From Paguma larvata (lineage: Eukaryota > Chordata > Mammalia > Carnivora > Viverridae), in assembly GCA_030068075.1 (NCBI GenBank), contig CM057826.1, forward strand, positions 113,360,746 through 113,424,745: 64,000 bases of DNA. The letters run 5' to 3'. The notes below the pieces were generated by a model, which saw only the letters and a list, made by a program, of their open reading frames with translations, did no database searches and was not told the origin of the DNA. Numbering within the stretch: the stretch's first letter is position 1; every line of letters begins with the position of its first letter. The position numbers and the translations under genes were made by a program. Positions 1 through 10,140 of the stretch are shown piece after piece.

Positions 1-239
1 AAAGGAGATTAAAGAGAACAGTGGTTAAGTAGCTTGTCATCATGACACGAATTTCAAGTGCACAGCCAGAATTCAAACTTAGGGTTAAAGCCTAGCTCTT
101 CTCAATTCTGAGCCTACACATGTCACCCTTTGACCAAATCAGTTTTCTGTATTTAGTCAGGGAATATTTCTTTACCCAGAAGAACCACTAAAAATAAATA
201 AAATGGTCCATTTTCTTAAACATGTGTAAGAGAAATGCA

Positions 240-375
240 AAGAACAGAATCTACTTCCTTTCTTAGCATCCATTTAACTAACATTGACTTGGTGCCTATT
301 TTGTCCAGGTACTGTGCTAGATTCTAAGGAGGCAAAGGGGGGGGGAAAGGTGCAGTTTCTATCTCTAAGGCATTA
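240..375 (-). repeat. L2-like relic, 3' end, reverse orientation
   Basis: The stretch reads like the reverse complement of the L2 3' end: 'ttggtgcctattttgtcc', then a 'ggtactgtgctag' core, then a variant of the 'ctctaaggcatta' block. It is highly diverged, with no tail or target-site duplication visible. A G9 run interrupts it. Bases 1-239 show nothing I can assign. The call is by eye only. Confidence 0.45.
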
Positions 376-851
376 ACTACTGACTAAATGAGAAAACTAG
401 TGATTTCCAGGATGATGTGGGGGCCTCGAGCCCACATCCTGGGCAGTGGTTATGCAAATAATTCTTCCAAGAGGGAGTTCCATCTTGAAATGTGAAAGGG
501 ATTTAGTTATTGAGAAAGAAGTGGAAAATTGCAAGGGATATGGGGGGGGGCAGGGAGAAGGGGGCATTTTTGATGGAAAGCACACATGTACAAAGATTAG
601 AGTGAGAAACATTATGGCCCATTTATGGTTTATGTTTCCTTGTGGCTGAAGAACAAGCTAGGAACAGAGCAAGGAGTCAGCTGTATGATGAGCTCCAGAT
701 GCTAAGATGAAATGAATTCTCAAAAGAGAGAGGAACACTAGGAAAAGACAGAGGAAATGCAACAATTCAGTGAGATACCATCTTTCAGCAAATAGTATCT
801 GTCTTAGAGATCCTTTGAGCTAAAAGACCAAAGTTGTGATGTCATTCTAAC
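376..851. other. Unassigned single-copy-looking DNA
   Basis: I see no repeat family, exon or regulatory signal that I can support. There is a G9 run near 542-550. Short overlapping open frames occur on both strands with no start context, splice sites or recognisable protein. Confidence 0.5.
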
Positions 852-864
852 ATATTCCTCTTTT

Positions 865-1084
865 GTTTTTAATTTTCAACATTTTTATTTTTTATTGAGA
901 CAGAGAGACACAGAGCATGAGCATGGGAAGGACAGAGGGAGAGAGGGCGACATAGAATCTGAAGCAGGCTCCAGGCTCTGAGCTGTCAGCACAGAGCCCA
1001 ATGCGGGGCTCGAACCCACGAACCTCAAGATCATGACCTGAGGCGAAGTCAGATGCTTAACCGACTGAGCCACCCAGGTGCCCC
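865..1084 (-). mobile_element. CAN-SINE (SINEC_Fc type), full length
   Basis: This is a tRNA-Lys-derived SINE in reverse orientation: T-rich tail on the left, GA-rich block, then GAAGCAGGCTCCAGGCTCTG, CAGCACAGAGCCC, a diverged B box (GGGGCTCGAACCCACG) and the head GAGCCACCCAGGTGCCCC on the right. It is flanked by a 13-bp target-site duplication with one mismatch, atattcctctttt (852-864) and atactcctctttt (1089-1101). That is the L1-machinery signature. Divergence from the feline consensus is moderate. Confidence 0.95.
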
Positions 1085-1101
1085 TAAAATACTCCTCTTT
1101 T

Positions 1102-1697
1102 AAACCTGAACCTTATTAGTATTTGTCAATGAAAAATTGCATCAAACAAGTGAAACAGGCAAGGAAGACCTTATTTGAAATTACTGCAAGAGGAGAGAGA
1201 ATGAATTCCACTTTACTAAAAAGGCAGGAGAGTTTTTAAAGTGGTGTAGTGAGTTAGAGGAAAAGTACTGGCTAGAGATTAGGGAGAATTTGGTCAGTGA
1301 TTTGGCCCTGAGTGTTTGCTAATTCGTGCTTATCAAAGTAAAAGTCCTACCATCCCACAGAGACTGGGATATAGAAGCAGGATCTCCTCATATAATTCCA
1401 TTTCAAAGCGAGAACTCTTCTTTGTCAAGAAAAACATTCCTGGGATGTGAAACTGGAAAGAGGCTGGGAGAAGGTTTACATCTCAAAGAGGTAGAGAAAG
1501 GATTATTAAATGAAAGTTTTCCAAAGTAAATGACTAAGAAAAGTGTGGGTCAGGCCCATAGTTAGGAAGCAACCAGTCCAAAATTAGTCAAATTGAGGGG
1601 AACTTTATGGCTTTCTTGGTCATATGGAACCAATTTGATGTTTTTGTTTTTAGAGAAACAAAACACCAATCAGTTTAAGTCTTGGTAGTTAGGGTGA
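1102..1697. other. Unassigned DNA
   Basis: No repeat or gene recognised. A 67-codon frame at 1326-1529 has no recognisable protein content and no splice or promoter context. Confidence 0.45.
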
Positions 1698-1885
1698 CGG
1701 AAAAAGTCTGGGTTTTGTCAATAGGAACATCTAGATTTGTATCTCCCTGCTTCGACTACTGACTATGGATACATCACGGAATCTCACAGATCCTGTTTTC
1801 TCATCTGTAAATCAGAGGACATACTTTATACACACTTTGTAGGGTTGCTTTGATTTACAAATCATGCACATATATTTAATAAATA
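1698..1885 (+). repeat. MIR relic
   Basis: An old tRNA-derived MIR in forward orientation. The marks are 'tgactatggatacatcacgg' (the position of 'gtgaccttgggcaagttac'), then 'gttttctcatctgtaaa' and 'gtagggttgctttga'. It is strongly diverged, as expected for a repeat older than the placental radiation. Confidence 0.7.
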
Positions 1886-2279
1886 ATACTATAATTTGCA
1901 AATTTTCTATTACATGAATATTTGGCCAATTTAGGTAAGTGGTTGATGGAGATTTCTAATCTGTAACCAGTTGTACAGACTATGGGGTATTATATTTGTC
2001 AAATGAAAGTGCTGTCTTTATTTCCATCCTGTGATGTTTTGGATACTAAGGCATTTAAAAACACAATGCCAAGTGAGAGACAAGGACACAGAGAAACTGT
2101 TCACTGGGAATAATGTTTTCTGTTCATCAGTCAGTTTAGGGTCTTCTTTAGTCATGGCACAAGCAGGAGTTGGTCTACAAGGCTTAGTGAGGAACTGCAC
2201 AGAGACATTGATATATATACACATGAAATGCCCCGGAGAGAATAAAAGTCAGGGGACTTTAAAACTGTAGGTAGAAAAG
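1886..2279. other. Unassigned AT-rich DNA
   Basis: No gene or recognised repeat. The next element to the right is an L1 3' end starting near 2280. Confidence 0.4.
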
Positions 2280-2912
2280 TATGCAAACTGATACAGCCAC
2301 TGTGGAAACCAGTATGGAAGTTCCTCAAAAAAAAAAAAAAAAACAAAACAACAAACTACCGTATGATTCAGTAATCACACTCCTGGGTATTTACTCAAAG
2401 AACACAAAAACACTTTTCAAAAAGATATATGCAGCCCCTATGTTTATGGCAGCATTATTTATAATAGCCAAGATATGGAAGCAGCCCAACTGATAGAAGA
2501 ATGGATAAAAAGATGTGGTAATATATAAAAGGGAATATTACTCAGCCATAAAAAGAATGAAATCTTGCCATTTGCAATGACATGGATAGAGCTAGAGAGT
2601 ATGATGCTAGGTAAACAAAGTCAATCAGGGATAAATACCATATTTCATTCCTATGTGGAATTTAAGAAACAAAACAAATGAACGAAGACAAAGGAGAAAA
2701 CAGACTCTTAACTATAGAGAACAAACTGATGGTTACCATAGGGCACCTGGGGGCTGAAACAGGAGATGGAGATTAAGGATACACATATCGTGATGAGCAC
2801 TGAGTAATGTGTAGAATTGCTAAATCACTATATTATATACCTGAAAGTAACATAACAATGTATGTTAAGGACACTAAAATTAAAATTAAAAAACAAAACA
2901 AAACAAAAAACA
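2280..2912 (+). mobile_element. LINE-1, 5'-truncated 3' end
   Basis: Covers the last part of ORF2 and the 3' UTR of a carnivore L1. ORF2 text such as 'cagccactgtggaaaccagt', 'tcctgggtatttactcaaag' and 'attactcagccataaaaag' is followed by 3' UTR text 'gatgagcactgagtaatg' and 'cactatattatatacctgaa', then an A-rich (AAAAC)n tail. A poly-A run of about 17 at 2327-2343 interrupts the coding part. ORF2 is broken and inactive. I could not find a convincing target-site duplication. Confidence 0.9.
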
Positions 2913-3589
2913 ACTGAGTGGCTTATTGATGCCTCACTCCCAAATTTTATCTGTGTTGTTTTGATACCCAAAGCAGATCCACTGAAATCAGTCAGGGCAG
3001 TACATCCATTTGAAATAAAGTCTTCCAATTGCATCACAAGTTTCAATGCAGTTCTTTTTTCCTAAGCAGAATTTGCAAAGCATAAGCAAGAAAAAGAACA
3101 ATTAAGGATTCAGAAAACAGTCCACATGGTGCCCTCAATAGCATCTAAGTCCCCGAGGGCCACATTTTCCTTTCCAATCTTTAAACTCAAGTCCCTTTTA
3201 CTCCTATGCCTTCAGCTCTTTTCATTTTAATGGACGGACGATTTCACCACATCTTAAAACACACATCTCTTGAAGATACAACTGTCTGCTCTGCTTCGAA
3301 TATTTTCATTACATTTTATTACAAGCTTGGTTCAAGAGAAGTTTTACACCTAATTTGGAGGACCTGCCCTGTCGGTTTCATTTTCCTCCATGACTTTTAT
3401 TAGGCCAATTTGATTCAAATATGAGTTGTTCTTTGCAAATCCAAAGCACTCTGTTATTCCTCTTACTTAAAAAAATATATATTATTTCCACAGCATATGA
3501 GCTGTACTCCAGCCTTCCCATTCTCATTTTTGCAGAATCTCAATTACCTTAAGCTATATAATGTCTAGTTCATCTAGTTAATGTGTCAG
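2913..3589. other. Unassigned DNA
   Basis: No gene or recognised family. Short frames on both strands overlap, as expected by chance. Confidence 0.4.
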
Positions 3590-3772
3590 TAATACTAACA
3601 TCAAGAAAACATCCCTGAGCTCAAAGAGATCATACTTTACTGGTGGAGGCTGCTATAAAAATAAATAAATATAAGGCACTGGTGTGAATGCAATAATGGA
3701 GCTATGTTCAAAGCACTCTGGGAGTACTATCATGTAGGAGAAAAATAGTTTTATAAATTGGGTGCTATTAAA
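3590..3772 (-). repeat. Possible L2-like relic
   Basis: Contains 'ccctgagctcaaagagatca' followed by a 'ctttactggtggaggctg' block. This is the order seen in reverse-strand L2 3' regions (first 'ccctgccctcatggagctta', then 'cattctagtgggg'). Very diverged. Confidence 0.35.
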
Positions 3773-4496
3773 ACTGCATTAAAGCAAGAGGCACTTTAAA
3801 GGACATTCATAATGAATATTTTAATAAATGAACTAATGAATTTAAAATTACAAAAAAATATAAATATAAATCTTAGATTTGCTTAAGCTGTGATATTAAT
3901 CTTCTCCGAAATATATTCCTTTAAAGAGCCTACCTACTGTTTAAAAATGTGATTTCCATAATCAAGTAAGTTTCACAAGTACATTTTATTGTTGGCATAT
4001 GACTGCACAGTGTACATTAGTTTATTAAAGATTCTTAAAAGTTCAGATTGTTTAACTTTGGTAACTCAGCATTTTTTAACCTACTTGACCAGTGAAACTT
4101 TTTTTCTGTAACGGCTATTAACATCCCAAGAACTAGTGTTCTGAAGAATATGCTTTCAAAGATATTCTTTTATATAACTACTGGACTTGAAAGTAAGTGG
4201 AAAATGTCAAACCAGTCCAGGCAAACCAAACCCAGTGAGTTTTAATGCCTTAATAAGGCACTTCCCAACATCAAATAACACCATAAAATTACCTTATCAT
4301 TACAAAAGGGAAAAAGAAGCCACTAACTGCCTTACCAACCAGATATAGTTACTATTAAGATTATATACTTCTTTCCAGTCATTTGCTCTTACTTTTTGAA
4401 ATCTACATATAAGAAAGCATATACGAATTTGTATATACTAATTTTCATGTCTTTTACACTGATTATAAAAATAACCCATTATTGTGGAGCAAAAGA
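3773..4496. other. Unassigned AT-rich DNA
   Basis: Very AT-rich, with no coding frame or named repeat recognised. Confidence 0.4.
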
Positions 4497-4776
4497 GGTT
4501 TAGAAAATAATAATCATATGGAAGAAGAGGGCGATTCCAAGGTGGTGGAAAGGGAATACTCTGCAGTCACCGTCTCCTATGGACACACCAAAGTTACACC
4601 TAAGTATAGAGTAATTCCTCCTGAAGAACAAATGAGAGCTGACTGAAAAGCTTTTCTATAGCAAAGGACAGAAGGACCAAATAGAGAATGGACTGGAGAT
4701 GCTCCTACACAAGGCCACTCCCTCAAGACTGGAAAAGGTCAATGTTTTACTAATTTCATAAAAGCAAACCCAAAAA

Positions 4777-4864
4777 GTCAAACACAATGAAAAAACAGAG
4801 AAGTATGATCCAAATGAAAAGTCAAACACAATGAAAAAACAGAGAAGTATGATCCAAATGAAAG
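4777..4864 (+). repeat. 44-bp tandem duplication over the L1 ORF1 start
   Basis: A 44-bp unit beginning GTCAAACACAATGAAAAAAC occurs twice back to back (4777-4820 and 4821-4864) with one difference at the last base. It includes the relic ORF1 start codon (ATG at 4787 and again at 4831). Confidence 0.95.
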
Positions 4865-6942
4865 AGCAAGACAAATCAAATCTTTTTCCTCATTCAGGAA
4901 AAAGAACTGAATGAAAAAAAGATAGGCAATCTATGTGATAATGTGTTCAAGGTAATGGTCATAAACACACTCACTGGACTTAAGGAAAGAGAGGATGAAC
5001 TCAATGTGAAAATTTCAACAAAGAGGTAGAAAATGTGAAAACAAAACAAAACAAAACCTGTAAGAGTTGAAGAATATCACTTATGGTAACCCAAAACCTG
5101 TAATAGACAAAAAATAAAAAGTAAGCTAAACATAACACTGCCAAACTCATCAATCACAAGGAAATGGAGCAAAAAGAAATGAATAGAGAGGAACTACAAA
5201 AACAACCAGAACACAGTGGATTAAATGGCATTAAGTCCATATATATCAATAATTACTTTAAATGTAAATGGCCTAAAGGCTCTAATCAAAAGATATAGGG
5301 TAACAGACTGGATTAAAAAACAAACAAAAACAAAAACAAAAAAAACTAGTCCCATCTATATGCTGCCTACAAGAGATTGATGCAGCCCTAAAGACACAGA
5401 TAGCTGAAAGCAAAGAGGTGAGAAAACAGTTACGCATTTGGAGGCAAACAACAATGAAAACAACATAGGATAGCAATACTTATATCCGACACAATAGACT
5501 TTAAAGGAAAGACTGTGGCAAGAGACAAGGAAGGGCATTGTATAACGATAAAGGGATTAATCCTACAAGAGGATGTAACAAAATTGTAAATATCTGTCTA
5601 AATACATGAAGCAAATATTGATGGATATAAAAAGAGGAATTGATGGTAATACAGTAACAGTGTGGAACTTTAGCACCCAACTTACATTGATAAATAGATC
5701 TTCCAGGAAGAAATTAATAGGAAACGATCTCTGTTAAAGAGATTTAGATCAGATGGGCATAAGAGATACATATAGAACATCCCATCCTAAAACAGCAGAA
5801 TACACATTCTTTTTGAGTGCATGTGGAACATTCTCCAGAAGAGATAACATATTCGGTCACAAACCAAGTCTCAATAAATTTAAGAAGATTTAAATCATCC
5901 ATGTATGTCTTCTCACCACATCTGGTAAGCAATTAGAAATCAATCACCAGGAAAAAATTTTAAAAAAGGAAAAAACACCAACACATAGAGATTAAACAAC
6001 ACGGTATTAAACAACCAACTGGTCAATGAAAAAAATCAAAGAAGAAATTAAAAAAAACCTACAGAGAAATTAAAATGGAAATAAACAGGTTTAAAATCTT
6101 TGAGATACAGTGAAAGCAATTCAAAGAGGGAAGTTTGTAGCAATACTGGTCTACAGAAAGAAACAGAAAAAATCTCAAATGAACTATCTAACCTCACACT
6201 TAAAGGAAAAAAAAAACAAGAACAAACAAAACCCCAAATTAGTAGATGAAATAATAAAGATCAGAGTGGAAATAAATGCAATACATACTTTAAAAAAATA
6301 CTAGAAAAGATCAATAAAACCAAGGGCTGGTTTTTTGAAAAACAATTATAAACCTTTAGCTAGACTCATCAAAAAGAAAAAAAAAAAAAAAGGACACAGT
6401 AACATAAACAAAAGAGGTAACAACCAACACTACAGAACTACAAAGGATTTTAAGAGACTACTATGAAAAATCATATGTCAGCAAGTTGGACAACATAGGA
6501 CAACTGGATAAATTCCTAGAAACATACATTCTTCCAAAACTATATCAGGACCAATTGCTAGTAACAAAATTAAATCAGTAATCACAGAGACCCCAACAAA
6601 CAAAAGTCCAGGACCAGATGCATTCACAGGTGATTTTTATCAAACATTTAATCAGAGTTAACACCTATTCTCCTCAAACTATTCCAAAAAAAAAAAAAAA
6701 AAAGGAAACGTTCCAAACACATTCTATGAGACCAGCATTAGCCTGATAACAAAACTGAAAACAGTTACTAGAGAAAAACAAAAACAAAAAACAGGCCAAT
6801 TTGTGATGAACATAGATGCAAAAATCCTCAACAAAATTCTATGAAATGCCATCCAATAATACATTAAAAGGATTATTCACCATGACCAAGTAGAATTTAT
6901 TCCAGGCATGCAAGATGGTTCAATATTTACGTATCAATCAAT

Positions 6943-7300
6943 GTGATACATATCAACAAAACAAAGGATAAATATCATATTATCATCTTGACAGATACAG
7001 AAAAAGCATTTGACACAATTCAACTTTCATTAATGATAAAAACTCTCAATAAAGTGGGCTTAGAGGGAACATACCTCAATATCATAGAGGACATAAATGA
7101 ACACAAAGCTAACATTATACTCAAGGGTGAAAAACTAAAAGCTTTTCCTCTAAGATCAGGAACAAGACAAGCATGTCTTCTCTTGCCTCTTTTATTCAAT
7201 GTAGTACTGGAAGTTATAGCCCACAACAATCACATAAGAAATAAAAGGCATCTGAACTGGTAAGGAAGAATTAAAACTCAGTATTTGCAGATGACATGAT
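6943..7300 (+). pseudogene. LINE-1 ORF2 reverse transcriptase relic
   Basis: A 106-codon open stretch (6943-7263) encodes the L1 RT core: [11 protein letters not shown] at about residues 22-32 (the catalytic block usually D-x-E-K-A-F-D), then [20 protein letters not shown] at about residues 69-88 (usually a GxRQGCPLSPLLFN-type block). A stop at 7261 is followed, in another frame, by VFADDMML at 7281-7304, which carries the FADD catalytic motif. The enzyme would copy L1 RNA at a nicked target, but stops and frameshifts before and after make this copy non-functional. Confidence 0.9.
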
Positions 7301-8820
7301 GCTATATATAGAAAACTCTAGGGACGACACCAAAAAACTATTAGAACTAATTAAGTAAAGTCGTCGGATACAAAATTAATACACACAAATTGTGTTTCTA
7401 TATAATAAAAATGTAGTAGAAAGAGAAAGTAGGAAAACGATTATATTTACAATTATACCAAAAAGAATAAAATACCTAGAATAAACTTAACCAAGGAAAT
7501 GACACATCTGTACTCTGAAAACTATAAAATACTGATGAAAAAAAAATGAAGACAACGCAAACAAAGAGATATTTCATGCTCATGGATAGGAAGAATGAAT
7601 ATTGTCTAAATGTTCACACTACCCAAAGCAATCTACAGATTCAATGCAACCACTATTACACTAGCAACAGCATTTTTCAAAGAACTGAAAGAAATAATCC
7701 TCATCTTTGTATGGAGACACTAAAGACCTCGAAACCAAAACAAAGCTGAGAAAGAAGAACAACGCTGGAGGTATCACAATCCCAGATTTCAAGATAAACT
7801 ATCAAGCTGTAATATGGTACTGTCCTGAAACTAGACACATAGGTCAACAGAACAGAGAGCCCAGAAATACATGCACACTTACACGGTCAATTAATGTATA
7901 ACACAGGAAGCAAGAATATAGAAAAGAGAAAAGATAGTGTCTTAAATAAGTACTGTTGGGAAAACTGAACAGCTACATGCAAAAGAATTATACCAGACCT
8001 CTTTCTTACATCATACACAAAAATTACTCGAAATGGATTTAAAACCTAAATGTGAACATGAAGAACATGAAACCAAAAAACTCCTAAAACGAAACATAGG
8101 CAAGAAATTCCTTGACATCATGGGGCATTGCAACTGATTTTCTAGATATGCCTCCTCAGGAAATAAAAGTAAAAATAAACTATGGGACTATGTTGAGATA
8201 AAAAGCTTTTATACAGTGAAGGAAACCAACAAAACTACAGAGGTAATCTACTGAATGGGAAAATATATTTGCAAATAATATATCCAATAAGGGGTTAATA
8301 TCCAAAATATATAAAGAACACATATAACTCGATACTAAAGAAAGCAAATAATCTGATTAAAAAATGATCAGAGGGCCGGAATAGACATTTCTCCAAAGAA
8401 GACATACAAATGGCCAACAGACAAGTGAAAAGATGCTCAACATGAGTAATCATCAGGGAAATACAAATCAAATCCACAATGATGGTTACACCTGACAGAA
8501 TGGCTAGAATAAGAAAGAAGACATAACAAGTGTTGGTGAGAATGTGGAGAAAGGGGAATTCTTGTGCACTGTTTGTGGGAATGTAAATTGGTGCAGGTAC
8601 TGTGGAAAATAGTATGGTGGTTCCCCCAAAACTTAAAAACAGAAATACTATATAGCCCAGTAATTCCACTACTGAGTATTTCCTCAAAGAAAACAAAAAC
8701 ACTTAATTCAAAAATGTATATGCTTTCTTGTTTTTATTTCAGCATTGTTCACAATAGGCAGGATATGGGAGCAATCCAACTCTCCACTTCCAGTGATGGA
8801 TGAATGGATTAAGATGTGGT

Positions 8821-8822
<2 letters not shown>

Positions 8823-8874
<52 letters not shown>
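8823..8874 (+). repeat. (AC)26 microsatellite inside L1
   Basis: Uninterrupted AC repeat of 52 bp between 'agatgtggtgt' and 'tggaatattagccat'. This is the L1 ORF2 C-terminal region. The length and purity suggest it is polymorphic. The same site carries AC or TG repeats in three other L1 copies in this window. Confidence 0.97.
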
Positions 8875-8876
<2 letters not shown>

Positions 8877-9349
8877 GAATATTAGCCATAAAAAAGAATG
8901 AGTTCATGCCATTTGCAACAACATGGGTAGATCTAGAGGGTACTATGCTAAGTGAAATAAGTCATAGAAACAGAAATACCATATAATTTCACTTATATTT
9001 TGAATATAAAAAACTAAATTAATAAACAACTGAAAGGCAGAAACAGATCCATAAATACAGAAGAGAAATTAATGGTTGTCAGAGAGTAGTAGGCAAGGGG
9101 ATGGACCCAATGGGTAATGGGGACTGGGAAGTCCAGGCTCCCAGTCATAGAACAAATAAGTCACAGGGATAACAGATACAGCATAGGAAATATAATTGAT
9201 GGTATTGTAATAGTGTTGTATGGTGACAGATGATAGATATACTTGTGAGTGTAGCATAACATATAAAACATAACATGGTTAAATCACTGTATTGTAAACC
9301 AGAAACTAATGTAACATTGCGTATCAACTATACTTCAGTTGAGGTATAG

Positions 9350-10140
9350 TTCAAGAGAGGAGAAAAAAGAGAAAATTCAAGTAAAATCAGAAATGAAAGA
9401 GAAGTTACAATTACACTCAAAGAAATATTAAGGATTATAACAATACTATGAATAATTACATGCTAACAAACCGGACAACCTGGAAGAAATGGATAAATTC
9501 TTAGAAAAAATACAATCTCCTAGGACTGAATCAGAAAGAAATAGAAATTATGAACAGCATAATTACTAGTAATGAAATTGAATTGGTAATTAAACTCCCA
9601 ACAAATTAATATAACACTGTATGTTAATCATACTTGAATTAAAAAAAAAAAACTTTCAGCAAACAAAAGCCTAGGGCCAGATAGCCCATCAAACATTAAA
9701 GAAGAGTTAATACCTATCCTCAGATTACTCCAAAAAATGAAAGTGGAAAGAAGACTTCATAATTGATTCTATGAGTCAAAGCATCACCCTGATACCAAAA
9801 CTAGAGAAGGACACGTAAAAGAAAAATAGACGCCAATATCTGACCAACACATGCAAAAATCTTCAACAAAATATTAGGAAACTAAATTTAATGATAGGAG
9901 ACAATAGGCAAAATCAGTGAAGGAGATTAAGAGGTACAAAATTTCAGGTATAAAATAAATCACAGAGATGAAAAGTACACCACTGGGAATATAGTCCTTA
10001 GAATTGTAGTAACTTTGTATGAGGACAGATGGTGAGAACATTTACTGTGGTAAGCCATGTGCAGTGTATAGAATTATCGAATCACAGTTCGTATACATGA
10101 AAGTAATATAACATTGTATGTTAACTTAAATTAGAAAAAA
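9350..10140 (+). mobile_element. LINE-1 fragment with large internal deletion
   Basis: ORF2 text upstream of and into the RT region ('gacaacctggaagaaatgg', 'agcctagggccagatag', 'gcaaaaatcttcaacaaaat') runs to about 9880. It then jumps directly to 3' UTR text ('gaaggagattaagaggta', 'tatagaattatcgaatcac', 'aacattgtatgttaac'). About 3 kb of ORF2 is missing, judged against the 55.4-59.7 kb copy. It abuts the previous L1 without a clear A-tail. It holds the 44-bp insertion at 9606-9649. Confidence 0.85.
9606..9649 (+). mobile_element. Extremely 5'-truncated L1 insertion, 44 bp
   Basis: The last ~33 bases of an L1 3' UTR ('aacactgtatgttaatcata' and the run into the tail), plus poly-A, interrupt the host L1 ORF2. 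Flanks form a target-site duplication: aaactcccaacaaa (9592-9605) and aaactttcagcaaa (9650-9663), 11 of 14 matching, all differences transitions. Removing it restores the usual L1 ORF2 order from the 'caacaaa' block to 'agcctagggccagat'. Confidence 0.85.

Larger units (their letters stand above)
4497..9343 (+). mobile_element. LINE-1, near full-length frame with ORF1 deleted
   Basis: The order is L1-like throughout. About 4510-4770 is 5' UTR text (compare 21570-22680, sharing 'gacacaccaaa' and 'caaggccactcc'). The ORF1 start is near 4787, and most of ORF1 is missing by about 5040. From about 5240 come the ORF2 endonuclease start ('aaatgtaaatggcctaaa'), the reverse transcriptase (about 6560-7320), the C-terminal part to about 8700, and the 3' UTR to about 9340. 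Many stops and frameshifts make it dead. An (AC)26 lies at 8823-8874. The tail is not a clean poly-A; a second L1 fragment abuts directly. Confidence 0.9.

Noticed and set aside
8295..8702. 135-codon minus-strand hydrophobic frame resembling a membrane protein
   Set aside because: It is the antisense of L1 ORF2 C-terminal sequence; A-rich L1 coding strand gives phenylalanine- and leucine-rich antisense frames.
9326..9351. 8-bp inverted arms (aactatac / gtatagtt) at the end of the first long L1, looking like a terminator hairpin
   Set aside because: Short arms with a 10-base loop in AT-rich DNA; terminators of this kind are bacterial and the context is a mammalian L1 3' end.
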